Below, piece after piece: positions 32,707-42,132 of a stretch of DNA of 64,000 bases. The position numbers and the translations under genes are program-made. The notes below the pieces were generated by a model that ran no database searches, had not been told where the DNA came from, and saw nothing but the letters and a program-made list of their open reading frames with translations. Position 1 is the stretch's first letter. Every line of letters starts with the position of its first letter. The DNA lies in the NCBI GenBank assembly GCA_944323245.1, contig CALURT010000003.1, positions 1 through 64,000 of the forward strand, in the 5' to 3' direction. This stretch comes from an uncultured Bacteroidales bacterium. Lineage in GTDB: Bacteria > Bacteroidota > Bacteroidia > Bacteroidales > UBA932.

Positions 32707-33774
32707 ATGAAGAGATTTTTCTTTTTCGTGATTCTCGGACTCCTGTGCCTCGGATGTGAAAAAGTCGCTAAATCCGGCGACGATGTGTCCGATGGTTCCG
32801 GGTCAAGGGAACAAAATTCCACTCTTTTTGTGCTCAATGAGGGCGGTTATGGACAGGGCAATTCTTCTTTGTCCGTTTATGATGTAGGGTCTGGAGTATT
32901 GACTGACAATGCTTTTCCGGGTCCGGGCGTGTCATTGGACGGTATCCAGTCAATGACTGTGGTCGGGGATACCGGCTGGCTGGCCGTGACGACGACAGGT
33001 TGTGTGATAAGACTCGATTTGGCGACGATGCAGGAGACCGGCAGGATTTCCGGATTGGACGGCGGTCCACGTCATGTCCATATCGTTTCCGATACGAAAG
33101 GTTATGTTTCCCAATTGAACAGCGGGGACATTATCGTCTTCAATCCTTCGACCTGCGAGAAGACTGGCGAGATCAATACCGTCTATCCTTCGACTGAAAT
33201 GTTCCTTGCGCCGGCTTCCGGGAATGTCGTTTATGTCAATTCATGGTCGTACGGCAATGTGATTTTCAAGATTGATACGGCTTCCGATATTGTAATGGAT
33301 GATGTACTGGAAATAGGGGCGCAGCCTGAGTCCATGGCTTTCAGCGTCGACGGTTTCCTGTGGGTGCTTACCGATGGCGGCTGGACTGCAGACTGGACAG
33401 CGAAACTTGAAAAACCGGCCCTGCACAAGGTCGATACGGATACGTTTTCGGAAGTGTTGGAACTCGAATTCGGGGAATGGGACAGTGTTTCGAATCTTTT
33501 TGCCTCGCCTGACGGAAGCAGGCTGTATTATCTGAGAGGAGCTGTCCTGTATGAGATTTCCGCAAGTGCAGTTGTCCTGCCTGCGGAACCGAAGATAGTA
33601 TCCGACGAACATCCTTTCTATGGAGCGACGGTGGCTCCGGACGGAACGGCGTTCTTCATGACCGATGCCGGGGATTATTCATCCCCGGGGACATTGCTGC
33701 GGTATTCGGCTTCCGGGGAACTTCTCGGCACGTACGATACCGGAGTCGCTCCCGGCGGCTTCTGCTGGTACTAA
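32707..33774 (+). CDS. BtuG-like B12-binding beta-propeller lipoprotein
   Basis: This encodes 355 residues from ATG 32707, directly after the riboswitch leader. The lipobox is LCLGC (Cys17). The rest is a YncE-like seven-bladed propeller with repeated blade motifs (SLDGIQSMTVVGDTGWLAV, GPRHVHIVSDTKGYVSQLN, GATVAPDGTAFFMTD). In Bacteroides, BtuG is a surface propeller that binds corrinoids extremely tightly and passes them to BtuB. The riboswitch supports the same job here. No btuB or other B12 gene is adjacent, which is unusual; the partner must lie elsewhere. The stop codon overlaps that of convergent pflA. Confidence 0.8.
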   Translation: MKRFFFFVILGLLCLGCEKVAKSGDDVSDGSGSREQNSTLFVLNEGGYGQGNSSLSVYDVGSGVLTDNAFPGPGVSLDGIQSMTVVGDTGWLAVTTTGCVIRLDLATMQETGRISGLDGGPRHVHIVSDTKGYVSQLNSGDIIVFNPSTCEKTGEINTVYPSTEMFLAPASGNVVYVNSWSYGNVIFKIDTASDIVMDDVLEIGAQPESMAFSVDGFLWVLTDGGWTADWTAKLEKPALHKVDTDTFSEVLELEFGEWDSVSNLFASPDGSRLYYLRGAVLYEISASAVVLPAEPKIVSDEHPFYGATVAPDGTAFFMTDAGDYSSPGTLLRYSASGELLGTYDTGVAPGGFCWY

Positions 33775-34544
33775 TTCAGTACGGCACAGTCGAAATATTC
33801 GTCGAAGAGGCGTTTGGCCCTTTCAAGCTGTTCCTTTGTATTCAAGGGAACGGCTTTCAATTTGTATTCAATGCCGAGGGTTTCGTATTTGTTGACGCCA
33901 AGGGTGTGGTAGGGGAGTATTTCCACTCTTTGAAGCATCCTGTATCCTTCACGGGCGGGAGATGGGTTGCCGGAAGCGGTCGGCGTGTGGCGTCCGAACC
34001 GTTCGCCGAGTTTCCTGATGTCCTCTTCGGCATCGCTTATTCCCGGGACAAGCACATACCTCAACCAGAAAGGTTTGCCATGTGTTTCAAGCCATTCGGC
34101 GGTCTTCAGGGTCTGTCCGTTGCTCCTTCCGGTCAGCGAGAGATGCTTGGCCGGGTCGATCTGCTTGACGTCGAGGAGAATCAGGTCGGAAATGGAAAAC
34201 AGTTCCTCGACGTGGCTGTTCCAGATGCCGCCGTTGGTATCTATGCACACGTGTATTCCTTCCGCTTTCAAGGCTTTGACGAGAGGAATGAGGGCTTCGG
34301 CCTGAGCCGTCGGCTCCCCTCCGGAAAAGGTCACTCCGCCGCGTTTTCCGAAAAACGGTTTCTGGTTGACGGCCATTTTCAGGATTTCACCGGCAGGGGT
34401 CGGCGTGCCTCCGTCAAACGGAATCGTATCCGGATTGGCGCAGTACAGACATTTGAACGGGCATCCCTGTAAAAAAACGACAAGCCGGAGTCCCGGCCCG
34501 TCGTAAGTCCCCATACTTTCGTATGAATGAACACGTATATCCAT
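33771..34544 (-). CDS. pflA: Pyruvate formate-lyase activating enzyme
   Basis: This encodes 257 residues. The radical SAM cluster motif is CPFKCLYC (Cys28, Cys32, Cys35), preceded by the GTYDGPGLRLVVFLQG block of glycyl-radical activases; GGEP follows around residue 95. It uses S-adenosylmethionine and a 4Fe-4S cluster to install the glycyl radical in PflB. It lies 33 bp downstream of pflB on the same strand, so the two form an operon read from the promoter at 36831-36861. Cytoplasmic and oxygen sensitive. Confidence 0.95.
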   Translation of the reverse strand: MDIRVHSYESMGTYDGPGLRLVVFLQGCPFKCLYCANPDTIPFDGGTPTPAGEILKMAVNQKPFFGKRGGVTFSGGEPTAQAEALIPLVKALKAEGIHVCIDTNGGIWNSHVEELFSISDLILLDVKQIDPAKHLSLTGRSNGQTLKTAEWLETHGKPFWLRYVLVPGISDAEEDIRKLGERFGRHTPTASGNPSPAREGYRMLQRVEILPYHTLGVNKYETLGIEYKLKAVPLNTKEQLERAKRLFDEYFDCAVLN

Positions 34545-34577
34545 ATCAGATGGTTTTGCGTAACGGAAAATTCCCGG

Positions 34578-36806
34578 TTACATGCTCTGGTGGAATGTGC
34601 GGGCTATTACTTCCAGCTGATGCTCACGGCTCAGTTTCGTGAAGTTCACCGCATAGCCGGAAACCCTGATTGTCAGCTGAGGGTATTTCTCCGGATGCTC
34701 CATCGCATCTTCGAGCATTTCCCTGTTGAGTACGTTGACATTGAGGTGATGGGCGCCTTTTGTGAAGTATCCGTCCATCATTGTCACGAGGTTTTCCACT
34801 TTTTCCTCGTCTGTAGGTCCGAGGGACTTTGGTACGATGGAGAAGGTGTTGCTGATTCCGTCCAAGGCGTCATGATAGTCGAGTTTGGCAACGGAACTCA
34901 GGGATGCTATGGCTCCGTGGCTGTCACGCCCGTGCATCGGATTTGCACCCGGTGCGAATGCCACTCCCTTTTCACGTCCGTCCGGCGTAGCTCCCGTTTT
35001 CTTTCCGTACATCACGTTGGAAGTGATGGTAAGGATTGAAAGCGTAGGCTGTGCATTCTTGTAGATAGGGAGTTTGCAGAGTTCTCCGTTGAAGTAGTGT
35101 ACCAGTTCCTTGGCGATATTGTCGACCCTGTCGTCGTCATTTCCGAAGCAAGGGTATTCGCCTTCGATGTCGAATCCGTCGGTAAGTCCGTCCGCATTGC
35201 GGTGAGTCGTGACCTTTGCAAACTTGATGGCGGAGAGGGAGTCTGCCGCAATGGACATTCCTGCGACTCCGTATGCAAGGTTGATGGACGGGTTGGTGTC
35301 AATCAATGCCATCTGAGAACGTTCATAGTCATACTTGTCGTGCATGTAGTGTATGATGTTCATGGCTTCGTTGTACACCCTGGCCACTTCGTGAAGCACT
35401 TTCTTGTAGTTTGCGAGAACTTCCTCGTAATCAAGGACGTCGCTCTTGAGTGGCTCTATGCCTTCTACCATCAATGTCCCGGTGTTTTCACAACGTCCTC
35501 CGTTGATGGCGAGGAGGAGGGCCTTGGCGAGGTTGGCACGTGCTCCGAAGAACTGGATGGCCTTGCCGACAGCCTGATAGGATACGCAGCATGCAATGCC
35601 GTAGTCGTCGCATTTGCGGGTGTCACGCATCAGATTGTCGTTTTCGTACTGTACGGAACTTGTGTCGATGGATACCTTGGCGCAGAACTCCTTGAAGCCT
35701 TCCGGCAATTCAGGACTCCAGAGCACCGTCATGTTCGGCTCAGGTGCAGGCCCGAGGTTGTACAGGGTCTGGAGGAAACGGAAGGATGTCTTCGTGACCT
35801 TGATCTTGCCGTCGTTGAAGCGGCCGCCGATGGATTCCGTGATCCAAGTAGGGTCTCCTGCGAAAATATCGTTGTATGCCTGCATTCTGAGGTGGCGCAC
35901 CATGCGGAGTTTCATGACTAATTGGTCGATGAGTTCCTGTGCGTTCATCTCGTCGAGAATGCCGTGGTTGAGGTCGTATTCGATGTAAATGTCGAGGAAC
36001 GACGATACGCTGCCCAATGACATTGCGGCTCCGTCCTGCTCCTTGACGGCGGCAAGGTAAGCCATGTAAACCCATTGTACGGCTTCACGTGCGTTGTACG
36101 CCGGTCTTCCGAGTTCGAGTCCGTAGTATTCACCGAGAATCTTTATTTCCTTCAGTGCCTTTATCTGCTCCGCAACTTCTTCGCGGAGTCTTATCCTGTC
36201 CTCGGTCATAGGACCAGTAATGTGTTTCAGGTCATCGGTTTTCGCTTCGATAAGCCTGTCGGCTCCGTAAAGTGCGAGTCTTCTGTAGTCTCCGATGATA
36301 CGTCCTCTCGAATAATTGTCAGGCAGTCCTGTCAGGAAGCCGAGTGAGCGGAATTTCAGGATTTCTTCGGTGTAGACGTCGAAAACGCCGTCGTTGTGGC
36401 TCTTGCGGTAGTGGGTGAAGATTTCCTTTACTTTCGGATCAAGCTCCACTCCGTTCTGGTTGCAGGCCCTTTCGACCACTCTCCAGCCTCCGAAAGGTTT
36501 GATGGCCCTTTTCAGGAGTTCGTCGGTCTGAAGACCTACTATGATTTCGTTTTCCTTGTCTATATATCCCGCCTTATGGGATGTGATTGTGGATATTGTC
36601 TTGGCATCGATGGAGCGTACTCCGTTGTTCCTGCGTTCTTCTTCGAGAGCTTCAAGGCATTTTGCCCACAGTTTTTTCGTCCGTTCGGACGGTCCGCACA
36701 GGAATGAAGCGTCTCCGGTGTAAGGTGTAATGTTCTTGTAAACAAAGTCCGAAACATCAATTCTGCTGCTCCAGACACCGTCAATGAATTTTTCTTTCAA
36801 TTCCAT
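34578..36806 (-). CDS. pflB: Formate C-acetyltransferase (pyruvate formate-lyase)
   Basis: This encodes 742 residues. It converts pyruvate and CoA to acetyl-CoA and formate during anaerobic fermentation. The active-site cysteine pair is Cys406-Cys407 ([12 protein letters not shown]) and the radical glycine is Gly717 in RVSGYAVNF near the C-terminus, so the enzyme looks fully functional. Length fits the family. Its promoter is one of the best consensus matches in the window. The gene directly upstream on the same strand is a LytTR response regulator, whose stop lies about 25 bp before the promoter; regulation by it is possible but not shown. Confidence 0.97.
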   Translation of the reverse strand: MELKEKFIDGVWSSRIDVSDFVYKNITPYTGDASFLCGPSERTKKLWAKCLEALEEERRNNGVRSIDAKTISTITSHKAGYIDKENEIIVGLQTDELLKRAIKPFGGWRVVERACNQNGVELDPKVKEIFTHYRKSHNDGVFDVYTEEILKFRSLGFLTGLPDNYSRGRIIGDYRRLALYGADRLIEAKTDDLKHITGPMTEDRIRLREEVAEQIKALKEIKILGEYYGLELGRPAYNAREAVQWVYMAYLAAVKEQDGAAMSLGSVSSFLDIYIEYDLNHGILDEMNAQELIDQLVMKLRMVRHLRMQAYNDIFAGDPTWITESIGGRFNDGKIKVTKTSFRFLQTLYNLGPAPEPNMTVLWSPELPEGFKEFCAKVSIDTSSVQYENDNLMRDTRKCDDYGIACCVSYQAVGKAIQFFGARANLAKALLLAINGGRCENTGTLMVEGIEPLKSDVLDYEEVLANYKKVLHEVARVYNEAMNIIHYMHDKYDYERSQMALIDTNPSINLAYGVAGMSIAADSLSAIKFAKVTTHRNADGLTDGFDIEGEYPCFGNDDDRVDNIAKELVHYFNGELCKLPIYKNAQPTLSILTITSNVMYGKKTGATPDGREKGVAFAPGANPMHGRDSHGAIASLSSVAKLDYHDALDGISNTFSIVPKSLGPTDEEKVENLVTMMDGYFTKGAHHLNVNVLNREMLEDAMEHPEKYPQLTIRVSGYAVNFTKLSREHQLEVIARTFHQSM

Positions 36807-36830
36807 AAGTCCATTCTGTTATTCCGGCCG

Positions 36831-36861
36831 CAAAGATATGTCTTATCTTTAATAATTCAAA
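36831..36861 (-). promoter_or_regulatory. Promoter of pflB-pflA
   Basis: Minus strand: TTTG (36858-36861), 19 nt, TATCTTTG (36831-36838), an exact consensus match. The -7 box is the right half of a perfect dyad, AAAGATA-AGACA-TATCTTT, which could be an operator. Confidence 0.8.
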
Positions 36862-36885
36862 ATTAATTTATTAACCGCCGGATGC

Positions 36886-37653
36886 CTATAAATCAGCGGC
36901 AGTAAACAGTTTTCTGATTCTTTGGAATTTTTCCGGAGATATGACGACCGATCTGTTTACGGGAGCAGAAAAGAATGCTTCGTATTTTCCGTCAGGACAT
37001 TGCCTGAATTCGGATACCTTGTCAGGAGCTATGATGGCCTGTCTTGATACACGGATGAATCTGTCAGGATTGATATTGTCTTCGAAGTATCTCAGCGTAT
37101 GCTCGGAAATACCGGCACGTCCGTCATCGAGGATAATTTTGGTATCCCGGATACCGCATTCGATTATGCATATCCTTGACATTTCGGCAGGAATACATCC
37201 GTTTTCACTTCTGATCAAAAGCCGTTGCAGAGACGGATGTCTTTCATTTATGACATTTTCGAACAGTTCGGTGATATTCGATATTTCAAAAAAGGATTTC
37301 ATACTGCAGACCTTATCCAATGTCTTTCTCAGCTCTTTTTCCGTAACCGGTTTCAGGATATAGGCAAGGCCGTTGTATTCAAAGGCTTTAAGGGCGTATT
37401 GGTCGAATGCGGTTACGAATATTATTGGAATATCCGTCTTTATCTTGTCGAAAATGCTGAAACATAATCCGTCAGCAAGGTATATGTCGGCAAATATCAG
37501 GTCCGGTTTCGTACTTGTGTTTTCAAGAAAGTTGACAGAATCCTTTACGGATTCAGTTGCTGCCAGGATTCTTATATCGCCGTCAATGTTTTTCAGAAGC
37601 CGTGACAGTCTGTCGACATTGGATGATTCATCCTCTATTATCATTATATTCAT
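36886..37653 (-). CDS. LytTR-family response regulator (first pair)
   Basis: This encodes 255 residues. A receiver domain (1 to about 118) has the acidic pocket Glu7-Asp8, the phosphoacceptor Asp56 (IFADIYLADG) and the lysine in AYILKPV. A LytTR DNA-binding domain covers about 150-252 (RLLIRSENGCIPAEMSRI onwards). It should be phosphorylated by the histidine kinase encoded 11 bp upstream and bind short direct repeats in promoters. Neighbouring pflB begins just beyond its 3' end. The target genes cannot be read from the sequence. Confidence 0.92.
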   Translation of the reverse strand: MNIMIIEDESSNVDRLSRLLKNIDGDIRILAATESVKDSVNFLENTSTKPDLIFADIYLADGLCFSIFDKIKTDIPIIFVTAFDQYALKAFEYNGLAYILKPVTEKELRKTLDKVCSMKSFFEISNITELFENVINERHPSLQRLLIRSENGCIPAEMSRICIIECGIRDTKIILDDGRAGISEHTLRYFEDNINPDRFIRVSRQAIIAPDKVSEFRQCPDGKYEAFFSAPVNRSVVISPEKFQRIRKLFTAADL

Positions 37654-37664
37654 GGAGATAAGTT

Positions 37665-38678
37665 TTAATCAAAACGGGACAGGAGAGGAATGGATACGGA
37701 AAACGTATTATTATCCTTTTTTATAATCATTTGTTTGTCTGTCAATATATTGTATCTGCTTTTCATAAGTCCGAGGCCTCTTTTGGACGAAGTGGGCATT
37801 GTGCCGGAACGCGGCTGTATCCTGTTTGCCACTGTAATGTAACCGTCACCAGTCATATATACGGCTATGGCCAATGGCTCTGAGGCAGTATGCGTGTTGT
37901 GTTTTATAGCATTTTCAACGAGTTCCTGCAACGAAAGAGGTGCGACATATCCGTCCGTTTCCCTGACTTCAGGTGCTATTTCCAGTGAGCACGACGGAAA
38001 TCTTTTCTGCATCAGGCTGAAGTATTTCTCCAAAAATGCGAGTTCTTCATCCAATCTGACCAATGGGTTCGATATGTTGACATGCATGTACTTTTCCACT
38101 TCAAGCAAATCGTCAAGCGTCTCTTTACTGTTATCCGGATTTTCATCAATCTGTTCCGCTATCATTCCGAGGCAGTTGAACAGAAAATGATTGTCGGCTT
38201 CAGTGGTGCGTCGTCTGATGTATTCCTTGCTTATCAGGGAGATGAAATATTCTGTTAGTATTACAAGTGTGAACATGCATGACAATGTCCCTATAATAAT
38301 TACGGACATGTAGAATTCGGTCAGCGAATAATACTCTATAACCTTGTAGTAGAAGTATGAAATGGCGACGGCAATAGCGTATATTATCAAAAATGACAAT
38401 ACGATGACTGTGAGCCGGGACACGAAACCGCGGCGTTTTACGGCGGATTTCAGAATGAGTTGTCCGGAAAACGAACCAATGGAAACGAGGATGACGGATT
38501 CAATCATCATGGTCACGGAATCTATTAGAAGCCATTTCGGATGTTCCCGGTACATCTCGATTATGTCCCTGATATCGAACTCTCCCATGAACAGAATCCA
38601 TAGCAAAGTATCAATCACGGCAGCGCATGATATGAGGGCAAAAAAGTATTTCTTGTTTATCTGTCGAAAGAAATCCAT
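37665..38678 (-). CDS. LytS/YehU-type sensor histidine kinase (first pair)
   Basis: This encodes 337 residues. Four transmembrane segments (about 11-31, 51-75, 88-112, 122-147) form the N-terminal half with no separate sensor domain. The His_kinase domain has His164 in NHFLFNCLGMIAEQ, where most relatives read NPHFLFNSLN; the N-P pair is replaced but the His and FLFN are kept. An ATP-binding domain follows (LQELVENAIKHN, RGLGLMKSRYNIL). It is co-transcribed with the response regulator at 36886. The signal it senses is unknown. Confidence 0.9.
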   Translation of the reverse strand: MDFFRQINKKYFFALISCAAVIDTLLWILFMGEFDIRDIIEMYREHPKWLLIDSVTMMIESVILVSIGSFSGQLILKSAVKRRGFVSRLTVIVLSFLIIYAIAVAISYFYYKVIEYYSLTEFYMSVIIIGTLSCMFTLVILTEYFISLISKEYIRRRTTEADNHFLFNCLGMIAEQIDENPDNSKETLDDLLEVEKYMHVNISNPLVRLDEELAFLEKYFSLMQKRFPSCSLEIAPEVRETDGYVAPLSLQELVENAIKHNTHTASEPLAIAVYMTGDGYITVANRIQPRSGTMPTSSKRGLGLMKSRYNILTDKQMIIKKDNNTFSVSIPLLSRFD

Positions 38679-38763
38679 TTGACAAAAGTAACAAATATGG
38701 CAGAATTAAAAAAGCACTCCGTTCACATGTATGTGGCGGAGTACTTATGCGGATAAATGAATA

Positions 38764-39303
38764 TTAAAAATTATAGGACAATCCTATGTAAACGCCGGAC
38801 ATTCCCAATGAGTAATAATTATGCTGCCCGTTGGTTCCCTGTCCTCCGTAGTATCTGAGATTATTGAAATCATATCCCACCGATATTGAAAAATTCCAGA
38901 TATCCACACCGAGAGACGGCCGCAGAAAATATCCGACTCCAATGCTTGTCCAGTCGCACATCCCGCCAGCTTTCAATGCGACGAACGGGCTTGCCAATCT
39001 GTTGATAAAACTGTATTTTATATCGGCAAATACCGGCGTCATAATCCTGTGTTCCCTGCCGTTGTATGCAAAGGAGTCTGCGCCTATGGAGATTCCGCCT
39101 CCGACGTATAGGCCGTTCCCGAATCTGAATCCATGCGATGTCGAAATGGAATACTGGGTAGAGGAACTTAATACCGTTCCAATCTGCACATCAGCGGCAT
39201 ATCCCCGTTCATACATTATCGATTTCCTTGAATTTTGCGCCGAAATAGTCATTGGTAAGAAAATCAATGCAATTGCAAAACCAAGTTTTATAAAAGTTTT
39301 CAT
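38764..39303 (-). CDS. Small outer-membrane beta-barrel protein
   Basis: This encodes 179 residues. A signal peptide (MKTFIKLGFAIALIFLPMTISA|Q) is followed by about eight amphipathic strands rich in Tyr, Gly and Ser (GLYVGGGISIGADSF, LGVDIWNFSISVGYDFNN) and a terminal aromatic, GLSYNF. This fits an OmpA/OmpX-like eight-stranded barrel. No enzymatic motif is seen. It lies between the histidine kinase and an AT-rich lipoprotein gene, both on the same strand, 21 bp from the latter, so these two may be co-transcribed. Confidence 0.7.
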   Translation of the reverse strand: MKTFIKLGFAIALIFLPMTISAQNSRKSIMYERGYAADVQIGTVLSSSTQYSISTSHGFRFGNGLYVGGGISIGADSFAYNGREHRIMTPVFADIKYSFINRLASPFVALKAGGMCDWTSIGVGYFLRPSLGVDIWNFSISVGYDFNNLRYYGGQGTNGQHNYYSLGMSGVYIGLSYNF

Positions 39304-39324
39304 ATTGTCCTTAAATTAAAGTTT

Positions 39325-40659
39325 TCACCTTGTCCTTAAATATTGAACTCTTGCACCTTTCTTTTCTGACTCATATTCAGAGTATCCGTACATGGAAACT
39401 TTATACACATTGTAATTCATATTATTAATAACTAAATTTCCGAGAGCACTTTTTGTGCTGGAAAGTGTTCCAACAGGTTCTAAATTATAAAAGGCATTTA
39501 CTTTATCACTATATTCACTAACTATTTTATCTTTTATACGCACTTTCGTATTTCGAGTGTCGTATCTGTATATGTGGCGGACACCATCGACGTTACTTAT
39601 ATTAAGACCTTTGCTTTTCGCCCATGCTATGGCGTCATTGCATTCGTTTATGAGTGCTTCATTGGACATATTGACATTCATAGGTGTATCCGTTACTTTT
39701 GTAGCGATTACATAGCTCCTTCCTGAATATGATGTAGTATTTATATCAAGCCAACCGGAATGATTTATGGCTTGCCAATTTAATTCATGTATGTATAAAT
39801 CAGTTATTGCAGAAGTATTGTTGCAGTTAAATTTTTGCCACACTAATCCTTTCTTTTTCATGGTTTTAGTTTTAACTCCGGATTCTTTGTAACCTAATAC
39901 AACTCTTCTGTATATTTTTGTATCATTTGCAACTTTCCCTCCGGAAAATTTATTTTTTTGGTCTGATGCGTTCGGAATAGTATAATTAGATTCAAGGAAC
40001 GGGCCAACGGCTTGATAGTCGGTAACAAAGTGAACCCCAGACGGTTCTGACCATCCCATTTTTAATATCGGTTGTTCTGACGCATGTATTTCTGAATCCA
40101 ATATTCTATAAATATCGTAAAAATATACATTACCGCATTCGGGTACTTCATACATTGCATCTAATTCTTCAGAGTCTATGTCATTATAAATCGGAAAGTT
40201 AGATATTTTTGATATATTCAACTCCGAAATTGAAGATAAACTTAGTTTACGTAAAATGTCAACATTATCCTTGAAAGAATATAAAATTCCATAATCACAT
40301 AGTTTTAATATATAGTCTCCGATTATGACCTCTCCTTCAGGATTTAGGATTGAACCGATGACTTCGCTATACAATGCTGATGTCGAGTTTTCATCTGCCA
40401 TTATAGTTTCTGCATAGCTAATGAAATTGGGATTCTGTTGTTTCAAAAATGATGGGGATCCGCCCTGTTCAATTTCGTTGCTTATTTTTAATAATGTATT
40501 TTGAAAATCTTGAATAGAAGAAAATGAAAGAACAACAGGGGACATTTCTTGTTGTTGCCTTTGAGTAGATTGTGTTGTTTCTGGTGTCAATACATTTGTT
40601 TGGCATGCACAACAAAGTAAAAGGACAGAAATAATGTTGGGAATGAATGTAGTTTTCAT
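39325..40659 (-). CDS. AT-rich lipoprotein of unknown function
   Basis: This encodes 444 residues from ATG 40659 (the frame reaches back to a TTG). The lipobox is LLCCAC (Cys19). No domain is recognised. Visible features are a helical N-terminal third (to about 170), a middle block with GWSEPSGVHFVTDYQAVGPF, and a C-terminal part with HELNWQAINHSGWLDINT and GVRHIYRYDTRN. The nucleotide sequence is markedly richer in A and T than the neighbours and uses codons such as ATA, TTA and AAT freely. That suggests recent acquisition. It is probably exposed at the cell surface or in the periplasm. Confidence 0.6.
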   Translation of the reverse strand: MKTTFIPNIISVLLLCCACQTNVLTPETTQSTQRQQQEMSPVVLSFSSIQDFQNTLLKISNEIEQGGSPSFLKQQNPNFISYAETIMADENSTSALYSEVIGSILNPEGEVIIGDYILKLCDYGILYSFKDNVDILRKLSLSSISELNISKISNFPIYNDIDSEELDAMYEVPECGNVYFYDIYRILDSEIHASEQPILKMGWSEPSGVHFVTDYQAVGPFLESNYTIPNASDQKNKFSGGKVANDTKIYRRVVLGYKESGVKTKTMKKKGLVWQKFNCNNTSAITDLYIHELNWQAINHSGWLDINTTSYSGRSYVIATKVTDTPMNVNMSNEALINECNDAIAWAKSKGLNISNVDGVRHIYRYDTRNTKVRIKDKIVSEYSDKVNAFYNLEPVGTLSSTKSALGNLVINNMNYNVYKVSMYGYSEYESEKKGARVQYLRTR

Positions 40660-40789
40660 ATGCAAAATATTTAAAAGGTTTTACATACAACAAACATAGA
40701 ATCATTTCCCGGTGATTGGAAAAATAAATACATGAATACGGGAAATCCGGGGGTGAATGCCTGATTTTCCTGCATGAATTTTCCGGCAA

Positions 40790-41959
40790 TCAGTAATTGA
40801 AGCCGAAATGCCAAAGCGGAATGATGTTCCGGAAACCGTATTCTATTTCGTCTTTTACGATATAGGCATTTTCCATTCCCTGGATTTGCTTTTGTCCTTT
40901 TTTCGGTCCGCCTATCTCGAAGGTAACCCCGTCAATCTGAAAATCAGCCTTGTCAGAAGAGAATACCGTATTGTTTATTTTCATCTGGGACAGGAAAAAC
41001 GTTTCCCTGATATTCCCGATTTCAGGAATGTTGTCAGAAAGGGCGTATGCCAGATTAGTGTTGTCCATATATGTCTTTTCCACTTTCCCCAACTGGCGGA
41101 CACCTTCGGTTTTTTCCCTTGATTGGGCGATAATTCCAGCCTTTTCCAAGTAAAACATAAAGTCGGCAACCTGATTTCTGTGCAAATCAATCATTTGCCC
41201 GATTTTGGTGAAATTGGGCTTGAACGGGACGCTTTTTGAGATTACATAAAGCAGTTGCCGGATTTTTTTCGTTGAAGCCGGATTCAGATTTGCATAGGCA
41301 GGGATATCGTTTTCCACGGTTGTGTTTACTATATTACGCAGCCTTATCTCATAACCCGGATCTGAAAAGAAAGGATAATAACCCTTTTCTATGTATTCTT
41401 TGAACAAAGCCAACGGTCGTTCTGTTTCCGGCATCTCTACTTTCAGTCCGAGTATTTCAGAAAGAGTATAGACAGGGAGATAAATGTTTTTTGCCATGGC
41501 AAGATATTCCCTGAAAGACAGTCCTTGCAAATAGTAGCTGAGTACCCGGCGGCTCAGGTCTGCATTGCCTTTGTATATCTCCAGAATCGAGGATCCTGTA
41601 AATACGACTTGCAAGTCAGGAAAATAGTCATATATCATTTTCAATTCTTTGGACCAGTCCTGATATTTATGAATTTCATCGATATACAGATGCTTTCCTC
41701 CGTATTTGTAAAATTCAGAAGCCAGGTCGAAAAGCCGATGTTCGGCAAAATATATGTCATCAGCATTGACAAACAAGGTATTATCCACCGGAAGATAGCG
41801 TTTTATATGCTGTAGCAGCATGGTTGTCTTTCCTACGCCCCGCGGACCTGTTATGCCTATCATTCTTGACGACCAGTCGATACGGTCATGCAAGTACCTG
41901 ACGAAAGTCGTGTCTGTCAGGTTCAGAAGCCTTTTGAAAAGTTCGATCAATTGTTCCAT
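40790..41959 (-). CDS. AAA/DUF4143 ATPase (second copy)
   Basis: This encodes 389 residues from the ATG at 41959 (MEQLIELFKR); the open frame extends 24 codons further without a better start. Walker A is GPRGVGKTTM (about 38-47) and Walker B is LYIDEIHKY (about 91-99), followed by FTGSSILEI. The C-terminal DUF4143 part has ISKSVPFKPNFTKIGQMI and a nuclease-like SDKADFQIDGVTFEIGG. It is related to the ATPase at 23543 in plan but not closely. It stands alone, next to the AT-rich gene, and the function is unresolved. GC content is lower than in the core genes around it. Confidence 0.85.
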   Translation of the reverse strand: MEQLIELFKRLLNLTDTTFVRYLHDRIDWSSRMIGITGPRGVGKTTMLLQHIKRYLPVDNTLFVNADDIYFAEHRLFDLASEFYKYGGKHLYIDEIHKYQDWSKELKMIYDYFPDLQVVFTGSSILEIYKGNADLSRRVLSYYLQGLSFREYLAMAKNIYLPVYTLSEILGLKVEMPETERPLALFKEYIEKGYYPFFSDPGYEIRLRNIVNTTVENDIPAYANLNPASTKKIRQLLYVISKSVPFKPNFTKIGQMIDLHRNQVADFMFYLEKAGIIAQSREKTEGVRQLGKVEKTYMDNTNLAYALSDNIPEIGNIRETFFLSQMKINNTVFSSDKADFQIDGVTFEIGGPKKGQKQIQGMENAYIVKDEIEYGFRNIIPLWHFGFNY

Positions 41960-42132
41960 CGTTTTCAAGTTTTCATGGTACAAAGATATAAAATCGCTGA
42001 ACAAAATCGGCAGTTTTCTGAAAAATTGCACTTTTCGATCGGCGATTTTCCGGATATGTGCTGAATTTGTGCCGATACAGGGGCGTGGATAAGAAAACAG
42101 TTCTTAACTTTACCGGGATTTAAGCGGAAGTT

